Source: an uncultured Bacteroidales bacterium (lineage in GTDB: Bacteria; Bacteroidota; Bacteroidia; Bacteroidales; Paludibacteraceae). From it: a stretch of 64,000 nt of DNA. How positions within the stretch are numbered: the stretch's first letter is position 1; each line of letters begins with the position of its first letter. The notes below the pieces were generated by a model. It saw only the letters and a list, made by a program, of their open reading frames with translations. It was not told the origin of the DNA and searched no databases. The stretch lies in the NCBI GenBank assembly GCA_946186915.1, contig CAMHOY010000002.1:1-64000 (forward strand). Direction: 5' to 3'. The position numbers were made by a program, and so were the translations under genes. Below, piece after piece: positions 56,576-64,000 of this stretch.

Positions 56576-58351
56576 ATGGATAAGATACGAAATTTCTGTA
56601 TAATTGCGCACATTGACCATGGTAAAAGTACCCTGGCGGATCGCATGTTGGAATTGACGGGCACAGTAGATGTCCGCCAAATGGAGAACCAGGTGTTGGA
56701 CGACATGGATCTGGAGAAAGAGCGCGGTATTACCATCAAGAGTCACGCTATTCAGATGCAGCATAAGGGTTATACCCTGAACCTGATAGACACTCCGGGG
56801 CACGTGGACTTCAGTTATGAGGTCTCGCGTTCTATCGCGGCTTGCGAGGGTGCGGTGCTCGTGGTAGATGCTACGCAAGGCGTGCAGGCGCAGACAATCA
56901 GTAACTTATATATGGCTATCGAGCACGACCTCGAGATTATTCCTGTGCTCAACAAGTGCGATATGGATAATGCTATGCCGGAGCGCGTAGAGGACGAGAT
57001 TGTGGATCTGTTAGGCTGCAAACGCGAGGAGATCCTCCGCTGCTCTGCCAAGACCGGAGAAGGCGTACCGGAGATTCTGGACGCCATCATCGAGCGTATT
57101 CCTGCGCCGAAAGGCGACCCGAACGCTCCGCTGCAATGTCTCGTTTTCGATAGTGTTTTCAACTCTTTCCGCGGCATCATCGCCTATTTCAAAGTGGTCA
57201 ACGGAACCATGCGAACCGGCGACCAGGTGCGCTTTGTCAATACCGGCAAGGAGTACGACGCCGACGAGATAGGTATTCTCAAACTCGACATGTCTCCGAG
57301 AAAAGAGATTTCCGCCGGTAACGTGGGATATATTATCTCCGGTATCAAGACTTCAACCGAGGTCAAAGTGGGTGACACGATTACCCATGTAGCACGACCG
57401 TGCGACAAAGCCATTGACGGTTTTGAGGAAGCCAAACCGATGGTCTTCGCGGGTGTTTATCCGATTGAGTCGGAGGACTACGAGGACCTGCGCGCTTCGC
57501 TTGAGAAACTGCAGCTGAACGACGCGTCCCTCACTTTCCAGCCCGAGTCGTCTATGGCACTCGGCTTCGGTTTCCGCTGCGGATTCCTCGGACTGCTCCA
57601 CATGGAGATCATCCAGGAGCGTCTGGACCGCGAGTTCGACATGGATGTCATCACCACCGTCCCGAACGTATCATATAATGTCTATACCAAAGACGGCGGC
57701 ATGGTCGAGGTGCATAACCCTGCCGGCATGCCAGATCTCACGGAGATAGACCGTATCGAGGAGCCGTATATCCGCGCTTCGGTCATCACCACCGCGGATT
57801 ATATCGGTCCGATTATGACCCTCTGTCTCGGCAAACGCGGTGAACTCGTCAAGCAGGAGTATATCTCCGGCAACCGGATGGAACTTCTTTTCGACATGCC
57901 GCTCGGCGAGATTGTCATTGATTTCTACGACAAACTCAAATCCATCTCCAAAGGCTACGCCTCCTTCGATTGGCACATGAACGGTTTCCGTCCGTCCAAC
58001 CTCGTCAAACTGGATATCCTCCTCAACGGCGAGCAGGTCGATGCCCTCTCTACCCTTACCCACCGCGACAACGCCGTGGATTTCGGACGCCGCATGTGCG
58101 AGAAGCTCAAAGAACTCCTGCCGCGTCAGCAGTTTGACATCGCAATTCAAGCCGCCATCGGTGCGAAGATAATCGCTCGCGAAACTGTCAAGCAGGTTCG
58201 CAAGGATGTCCTCGCCAAATGTTATGGCGGTGACGTCAGCCGTAAACGCAAACTGCTCGAGAAACAGAAACGCGGTAAGAAGCGTATGAAACAAATTGGT
58301 AATGTCGAAGTGCCACAGAAAGCCTTCCTCGCCGTCCTCAAATTAGACTAA
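56576..58351 (+). CDS. lepA: Elongation factor 4
   Basis: [39 protein letters not shown]-terminal [22 protein letters not shown]. Confidence 0.97.
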   Translation: MDKIRNFCIIAHIDHGKSTLADRMLELTGTVDVRQMENQVLDDMDLEKERGITIKSHAIQMQHKGYTLNLIDTPGHVDFSYEVSRSIAACEGAVLVVDATQGVQAQTISNLYMAIEHDLEIIPVLNKCDMDNAMPERVEDEIVDLLGCKREEILRCSAKTGEGVPEILDAIIERIPAPKGDPNAPLQCLVFDSVFNSFRGIIAYFKVVNGTMRTGDQVRFVNTGKEYDADEIGILKLDMSPRKEISAGNVGYIISGIKTSTEVKVGDTITHVARPCDKAIDGFEEAKPMVFAGVYPIESEDYEDLRASLEKLQLNDASLTFQPESSMALGFGFRCGFLGLLHMEIIQERLDREFDMDVITTVPNVSYNVYTKDGGMVEVHNPAGMPDLTEIDRIEEPYIRASVITTADYIGPIMTLCLGKRGELVKQEYISGNRMELLFDMPLGEIVIDFYDKLKSISKGYASFDWHMNGFRPSNLVKLDILLNGEQVDALSTLTHRDNAVDFGRRMCEKLKELLPRQQFDIAIQAAIGAKIIARETVKQVRKDVLAKCYGGDVSRKRKLLEKQKRGKKRMKQIGNVEVPQKAFLAVLKLD

Positions 58352-58391
58352 GCAAAGATCAATAATATTCATTTTCATTAATTCAAATGCT

Positions 58392-59738
58392 ATGGAACAA
58401 TTTGTACATTCGGCATGGTCGCTGATTCCGTTCGGACTCATGCTTCTGATGATTGCTATCGGTCCGCTGGTAGCAGAACACTGGTGGGAGAAGAACACCA
58501 ACAAACTCATTGTTTCCCTCTTCCTCGGCGTGCCCGTAGCGGTATGCCTGATCATGGGAGGAATGATGCACGAGTTGGAGCACCAGATCTTCTTCGACTA
58601 CGTGCCATTCATCATCCTGCTGCTGGCGTTGTTTGTCATCACCGGCGGTATTCACTTCTCAGGTGACCTGAAAGCCAAACCCTGGGTCAACACCGGTTTC
58701 TTGGGTTTAGGCTGGATATTAGCCTCTATCATGGGTACGACGGGTGCCGCTATGCTGCTCATCCGTCCCCTCATCGAGACCAACAAACAGCGTGAATACA
58801 AGGTTCACACCATCCTTTTCTTCATCGCGCTGGTAGCCAACTGCGGCGGTCTGCTGACCCCGCTTGGAGACCCACCCTTGTTCATGCTCTTCCTCCGCGG
58901 CGCACACTTCTCATGGTTCATGCACCTTGCGCCCGAATGGGCTGTTACGGGAATTCTGCTGCTCGGTATCTATTTCGCGATGGATACCTATTATTACAAG
59001 AAAGAGCACTGGACCTCTCTCTCCGCTGACTCGCGTGAGGCGACTCCGATGGTAATGAAAGGTACTATCAATTTCGTATATCTGTTAGGCGTAGTGCTGG
59101 CAGTGGCTTTTGTGAACGAAGGAACCATCAAGCAGATGGGTGAAGCAGACGCTCCGCTGTGGCTCAAATACCTGCGTGAGATAGTACTGCTCTCACTCAC
59201 AGGTCTCTCGCTCTACACCACCAAGAAAGAGGTGCGATATGACGACAACAAGTTCAGCTGGACGCCGATAGTAGAGGTTGCTGTTCTGTTCCTCGGTATC
59301 TTCACGACGATGACCCCTGCCCTCGCCTATCTGAAGGCGCACGCAGCCGACCTCGGTTTCACCCACGCATGGCAGTTCTATTACTCGACCGGTGCGCTCT
59401 CTGCGTTCCTCGATAACACGCCGACAGCCGTTGCCTTCCACGGCGTAGCTTCCGGCCTGCCGGAGTCGCTTGCTGCCGCTGAAGCAGGAGTCGTAACAGG
59501 TATGTTCAACGGTATACCTTTCGTAGCCGGTGTTCCGGAGATACTGCTCAAAGCTATCTCCATCGCGGCTGTGATGTTCGGCTCACTGACCTATATCGGC
59601 AACGGACCTAACTTCATGGTGAAAGCCATCGCAGAGGAGAGCGGAATCAAGATGCCGTCCTTCTTCGGCTACATGATCAAGTTCTCGCTCATCATCCTCC
59701 TGCCGGTTTACATCATTGTTCAACTGCTTTTCATCTAA
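58392..59738 (+). CDS. NhaD-like Na+/H+ antiporter
   Basis: multi-TM; NCGGLLTPLGDPPLFMLFLRG, FLDNTPTAVAFHG, GNGPNFMVKAIAE. Confidence 0.88.
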   Translation: MEQFVHSAWSLIPFGLMLLMIAIGPLVAEHWWEKNTNKLIVSLFLGVPVAVCLIMGGMMHELEHQIFFDYVPFIILLLALFVITGGIHFSGDLKAKPWVNTGFLGLGWILASIMGTTGAAMLLIRPLIETNKQREYKVHTILFFIALVANCGGLLTPLGDPPLFMLFLRGAHFSWFMHLAPEWAVTGILLLGIYFAMDTYYYKKEHWTSLSADSREATPMVMKGTINFVYLLGVVLAVAFVNEGTIKQMGEADAPLWLKYLREIVLLSLTGLSLYTTKKEVRYDDNKFSWTPIVEVAVLFLGIFTTMTPALAYLKAHAADLGFTHAWQFYYSTGALSAFLDNTPTAVAFHGVASGLPESLAAAEAGVVTGMFNGIPFVAGVPEILLKAISIAAVMFGSLTYIGNGPNFMVKAIAEESGIKMPSFFGYMIKFSLIILLPVYIIVQLLFI

Positions 59739-60391
59739 TGACATTTGTTGATAATATTATCGCGTGGTATTCGGCGCATATGAACTATGCGTCGATTACT
59801 GCGTTGATGGCAGTAGAGTCATCGTTTATCCCTTTCCCGAGTGAGGTGGTTATTCCTCCGGCAGCATTCGTTGCCGGCCAACCCGATAGCGTACTCTGCG
59901 CCACAGGTAACTATCTTGTAGACGTAACGATAATTGTGCTCTTCGGTACGCTGGGTGCAATGATCGGTGCCATCATCAACTACGGCCTCTCCGTGTGGCT
60001 CGGACGAATTATCATCTATAAATTCGCTGACAGCAAACTCGGACATCTGTGCCTGCTGTCGAGTGAGAAATTAGAGAAGGCGGAGTCGTATTTCCGCGAG
60101 AAAGGAAATGTGTCCACCTTCATCGGCAGGTTCATTCCGGGTATCCGTCAGTTGATATCTATTCCTGCAGGGTTAAGCCGCATGCATTTCGGCGCATTCC
60201 TTTGGTGGACCTTTCTCGGTGCCTTCTGCTGGAACTGCGTACTGGCGGCTGTTGGCTATGTAGCTGCCGGACAGATGGACCTCATAAAAGAATATAGCCA
60301 CGAATTATCCGTGGCCATACTCATTATCTTCGGTTTAGCAATCGTTTACTTCATTGTAAAACGCTTTATTGTTTCAGCCAAGAAGCAATGA
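59738..60391 (+). CDS. DedA family membrane protein
   Basis: ESSFIPFPSEVVIPPAAF, GRFIPGIRQLISIPAGLSRM. Confidence 0.93.
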   Translation: MTFVDNIIAWYSAHMNYASITALMAVESSFIPFPSEVVIPPAAFVAGQPDSVLCATGNYLVDVTIIVLFGTLGAMIGAIINYGLSVWLGRIIIYKFADSKLGHLCLLSSEKLEKAESYFREKGNVSTFIGRFIPGIRQLISIPAGLSRMHFGAFLWWTFLGAFCWNCVLAAVGYVAAGQMDLIKEYSHELSVAILIIFGLAIVYFIVKRFIVSAKKQ

Positions 60392-61316
60392 CCTTGCGGT
60401 TCTCGATGATTTCGGCAATCAGGCAGCCAAATGCCCAGCCGAATATCAGGAAGAGCAACACATATTTCAGGCGACCGTTCACGGGTTTTGAAACTGCTGT
60501 AAAGTGGTTTTCAAGAACTACGGGGGCGGTCGCTAACTGTAAGCGATAGTCACCTTGCTGCACGTGTTTCTGCTGCTCGTAAATCTCTTCGAGGAAAAGA
60601 CGGATCTTACGATCCCCATAGAAATTGACGCCATTACCGCTGTAATTCATCGGTTGCGCATTAGAGGCGTTATAGAAATAATAAGCACTCGTAAGGCTGT
60701 CCAGTTTCTGCGCCTGAGCGTGATTAAAGCGAACCTCTTCACGCAAGTTAGCCAAATAACCGACATACGACTTCTGCATAGGTTCATTACTATTCAGATA
60801 GTCCAAAATTCCCTTCTCTATTTCCGGCAGACGCGCAAAGTCACGGGCTTTAAGACGGAACTGCAGGCAGAGTCGGTCGTACATCTGTACATTCAATGTA
60901 TCATAAGGCTTGGACGCCCGCTTGAAGTCGATATAGTCGGCATTACCGTCATGCAAACAGTCAATGACACGGTAAGTAGTAAACGCTTGGGCTGTTTTCT
61001 CTTTAACTATCGGCGTGATTGCAGCGTCCTCAGGCAATAAGCGTCCAGATCGCAAAGGAGCGTAAGCTTGCTCGAACTGCTGCACGGAAGGACCATTCAA
61101 GAGTGCAACCGCATTCATTTTATACGTCAGATTCTCACAGCGAGTGAGGTATAGCGCGCAAGCGAGTGCCAACGCAACACAAGTGATCACTACCCACCAG
61201 CAACGGTAAGTCAAGCGTATCATGTGTGTCAAGAGACGGCAGCAGGCTTTGCAGCCATTGGCTATGCCGCGCCCGCACGCTACGCATAAATCAATAAAGG
61301 TCATATCTTTTTCCAT
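60366..61316 (-). CDS. Two-TM Wzz-like hypothetical protein
   Basis: N- and C-terminal TMs flanking a periplasmic coiled-coil-like region. Confidence 0.55.
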   Translation of the reverse strand: MEKDMTFIDLCVACGRGIANGCKACCRLLTHMIRLTYRCWWVVITCVALALACALYLTRCENLTYKMNAVALLNGPSVQQFEQAYAPLRSGRLLPEDAAITPIVKEKTAQAFTTYRVIDCLHDGNADYIDFKRASKPYDTLNVQMYDRLCLQFRLKARDFARLPEIEKGILDYLNSNEPMQKSYVGYLANLREEVRFNHAQAQKLDSLTSAYYFYNASNAQPMNYSGNGVNFYGDRKIRLFLEEIYEQQKHVQQGDYRLQLATAPVVLENHFTAVSKPVNGRLKYVLLFLIFGWAFGCLIAEIIENRKVIASWLKQ

Positions 61317-61328
61317 AATTCCTGAGTC

Positions 61329-62582
61329 TTATTTGCGACGAATCCATCCGAAAGGACGATGACGCTCTTCCGTCTCCACTTTCTGTTCCTCTTTCGGTTC
61401 TTCTTCAATCGTGATGACTACATCATCCGCGGATGTGGAAGCAGCATGTTCGCGCGGTTGACGCGGCGCTGTCTCCAGTCCTTCCGCGAAAAGCGTCTCG
61501 CTGAGGTCGATGAGTTGCGGGTTTTCGTCCTCCATGGGTTTGGGCTGTTGTGGCGGATAATTCGCCTCAATAGCCTCAGAAATGGTCTTCTTGCCCTCTT
61601 CCTCTTCTTCCGAAGGCAGCCCATCCACTTTATATCCCGTAGCGATAACCGTCACGCGCACTTCATCTCCCAGACTTTCGTCAATGGATGCTCCCCATTG
61701 CACCTCGATATCGTCACCTACTTCCTGTACAAAATCATTGATCTGGTCAATCTCCTCCATCACAATCGCGTGTTCCGTAGAGCAATAGAACTGCAACAAG
61801 ATGCGCTCTGCACCATGAACATCATTGGTATTGACGAGCGGTGAATTCAAGGCGTCGTTAATAGCATTGGTAATACGTTTCTCACCGGAAGCATGACCGA
61901 TATTCATGATTGCCACACCACCTTTGCGGAGCGTATTGCGAACATCGGCGAAGTCGGTGTTAATATATCCCGGAACGGTGATGATCTCCGCGATTGCACG
62001 TGCTGCGTTTGCGACGACATCATCCGACTTACTAAAGGCATTGAGCAAGTTGAGTTCGGGATAGATCTGTTTGAGTTTCTCATTATTGATGATGAGAAGG
62101 GCATCCACATGTTTGGCAAGACGCGCCACACCTGTCATAGCTTTCTCTATCTTCTTCTTGCCCTCGAAGGCAAACGGAATCGTGACGATACCTACCGTAA
62201 GAATCCCCATCTCTTGCGCCACTTCGGCAACTATTGATGAAGCCCCTGTACCAGTACCACCACCCATACCTGCAGTGATGAATAACATCTGCGTGCCGTC
62301 ATTCAGCGCCTCACGGATATGATCCCTGCTCTCTTCTGCGTACTGACGCGCGGTCTCGGGATCACCTCCGGCACCCAAACCCGGTCCTAATTGCAGTTTA
62401 CTGGGCACTGACGATTTAATGAGCACCTGGCGGTCGGTGTTACAAACAAGAAACGAGACATCGCTCAGTCCCTGACGGAACATGTAGTTCACGGCATTGC
62501 AACCGCCACCACCTACTCCAATCACTTTGATAATACTGTCTTCTGTCAATCCTTCCAAAGGAAGTGTGAAATTGTCTTCCAT
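61329..62582 (-). CDS. ftsZ: Cell division protein FtsZ
   Basis: KVIGVGGGGCNAVNYM, TAGMGGGTGTGASSIVAEVA; start MEDNFTL. Confidence 0.97.
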   Translation of the reverse strand: MEDNFTLPLEGLTEDSIIKVIGVGGGGCNAVNYMFRQGLSDVSFLVCNTDRQVLIKSSVPSKLQLGPGLGAGGDPETARQYAEESRDHIREALNDGTQMLFITAGMGGGTGTGASSIVAEVAQEMGILTVGIVTIPFAFEGKKKIEKAMTGVARLAKHVDALLIINNEKLKQIYPELNLLNAFSKSDDVVANAARAIAEIITVPGYINTDFADVRNTLRKGGVAIMNIGHASGEKRITNAINDALNSPLVNTNDVHGAERILLQFYCSTEHAIVMEEIDQINDFVQEVGDDIEVQWGASIDESLGDEVRVTVIATGYKVDGLPSEEEEEGKKTISEAIEANYPPQQPKPMEDENPQLIDLSETLFAEGLETAPRQPREHAASTSADDVVITIEEEPKEEQKVETEERHRPFGWIRRK

Positions 62583-62586
62583 ATTA

Positions 62587-63870
62587 TTATTCACTTTCAA
62601 TAAACATATCCAATGTCGATTCCTTGACGCGGTCAAAGAACCCTGCTTTCTTGACCAACTGGTCTTTATGATTGTCGCGGTAGTCCTGTCCGAGGAGGAT
62701 TGTTCCTACCAGCGACGTATATTGCGGCGAGAGGTATTTCTCTTCTGTATCGCGGTGCAACAGGTAGTTATGCGCTCCGTAGCACACATGTACAGGAGTC
62801 TTTTGTTGCAGATATGCATCGAGTCCCTGCAACATACTTGCCCCACCGGTGATATAAATTGTCTTGATACGACTCTCCACTTTCTTCAGTTCGTCCAAAA
62901 GCGGCGCCACAATCTCCTGTAGTTTGATCTCAATGGCACTCGCCAGTTCATCCGATGAGATGACGATGTCCCCGCCTATCTCGGGCACAGCCGGCACACG
63001 CAGTCTTACGTTCTTCTCCACGAATTGCGGCGCGGCGCAACCGAACTTCTTCTTCAGTACTTCGGCGGTATTGAAACTCAGTCCCTGCTGTTCGAGCATA
63101 CGCGTGATATGATAGCCTCCTTTCGGCACCACTTTATTGAGCAAGTACTGCCCGCCCTTGTAAACCGTCAGTGTCGTCGTCTGCGCGCCGAAATCCAGCA
63201 CAGCGCAACCGTCAGTCAACACTTGGTTTCCATCGCAAGTAGCAAACGCCGAAAGAAGTGCCTCCGGTCGCACGAAAGACTGCTCTATACTGCGACCAGC
63301 CTGCGAGAATGCTTTCTGCAGTTGCGTATCAATCGCTTTGCGGCCGCAGAATGCGATATAATATGCTTCTACCAGCGCCGCGCGTTGTTCCGGCGTCGGT
63401 GTGTCATCCTGTTCAATGCCATCCAGTTTGAAATAACTCGGCACGAGTCCAAGCACCGCAACATCCGGATTGCGTACTTCAATCTTCTCCTTACACTCGC
63501 GCTCCATCTCATCCAGCAGCGTCTGGCTTATCTCCTTGCGACGTGCCTGATCACGGCGTGAATGCACCGCTACAATCTGCATAGAATATCCGCCTATGGC
63601 CAGAAAGGCAGTAGGCAGTTCGTCCACGCCGATGCGATTTGCCAGCAGTTTAAGCACCTCGGCAATGACGTAACCGGCATTGCTTGACTGCGTCACCACG
63701 CCCTGTTCCACGCATATATTTCCCATCTTTTGCGGACGCTCCTCCACTCCTAATATCTGGAAGAAATCCGCCGACAAGCGGCGGGCAGCCATAGCGCGCA
63801 CACTGTCGCTACCCAAGTCGATAGCCACCAACGGAAGTGAGTCTGCTTTTTGTGTCTGTTTTCTTGCCAT
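62587..63870 (-). CDS. ftsA: Cell division protein FtsA
   Basis: LVAIDLGSDSVRAMAA, CAVLDFGAQTTTLTVYKGG, IYITGGASMLQGLD; adjacent to ftsZ. Confidence 0.93.
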   Translation of the reverse strand: MARKQTQKADSLPLVAIDLGSDSVRAMAARRLSADFFQILGVEERPQKMGNICVEQGVVTQSSNAGYVIAEVLKLLANRIGVDELPTAFLAIGGYSMQIVAVHSRRDQARRKEISQTLLDEMERECKEKIEVRNPDVAVLGLVPSYFKLDGIEQDDTPTPEQRAALVEAYYIAFCGRKAIDTQLQKAFSQAGRSIEQSFVRPEALLSAFATCDGNQVLTDGCAVLDFGAQTTTLTVYKGGQYLLNKVVPKGGYHITRMLEQQGLSFNTAEVLKKKFGCAAPQFVEKNVRLRVPAVPEIGGDIVISSDELASAIEIKLQEIVAPLLDELKKVESRIKTIYITGGASMLQGLDAYLQQKTPVHVCYGAHNYLLHRDTEEKYLSPQYTSLVGTILLGQDYRDNHKDQLVKKAGFFDRVKESTLDMFIESE

Positions 63871-63873
63871 TAT

Positions 63874-64000
63874 TTAATTCCTCCCAATCACCTGCCCTTT
63901 GAAGCGCAGGTCTATTTCGTTGTATTGTTTGTCTTTCGTTGCCTCTTTACCGTTCTCCAGGAACACACGCAGCTTGTGCAGTTTCTGCTCGTAGCCTCGC
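63874..64000 (-). CDS. ftsQ: FtsQ-like C-terminus (truncated by the window edge, absent from the ORF track)
   Basis: minus-frame ...GYEQKLHKLRVFLENGKEATKDKQYNEIDLRFKGQVIGRN*; position upstream of ftsA. Confidence 0.75.
   Translation of the reverse strand, partial: RGYEQKLHKLRVFLENGKEATKDKQYNEIDLRFKGQVIGRN

Noticed and set aside
57671-58294. 207-aa ORF on minus strand
   Set aside because: Antisense shadow of lepA.

Overview
The window looks like one continuous chromosomal segment of a Bacteroidales-type bacterium. The evidence is TTTG / TAnnTTTG promoters, a SusA-like amylase, BtuB/BtuG-like B12 uptake, an EF-G2-like factor, and a hisS-DUF1599-BT_3928-tpiA cluster. It is densely coded, with about 55 CDS, one tRNA-Gly(CCC), an RNase P RNA and one cobalamin riboswitch. 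I saw no transposase, prophage or CRISPR array. Main modules are: a Na+-pumping methylmalonyl-CoA decarboxylase operon with epimerase and a trailing histidine kinase; rsmE-prfA-folD-ffh; tRNA-Gly fused to rnpB; a riboswitch-controlled B12 uptake operon; an exopolysaccharide export/GDP-fucose block; waaA-hisS-DUF1599-DoxX-tpiA-pyrH-frr-rsgA; korAB; lepA; nhaD-dedA; and ftsQAZ. The most unusual signals are not genes. (1) A recurring class of degenerate short tandem arrays has 7, 8, 9 or 11 bp units, usually 3-6 copies. They sit at stop-to-start junctions inside operons and also in-frame inside conserved genes (ispE, korA, btuF-like, btuB-like). (2) All seven convergent gene pairs overlap at their 3' ends, by 4-134 bp. 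(3) The tRNA-Gly CCA end directly abuts the P1 helix of rnpB. (4) Thirteen promoters share near-invariant geometry and extended elements, and several imply almost leaderless mRNAs. All calls were made by eye from sequence, with no database searches.
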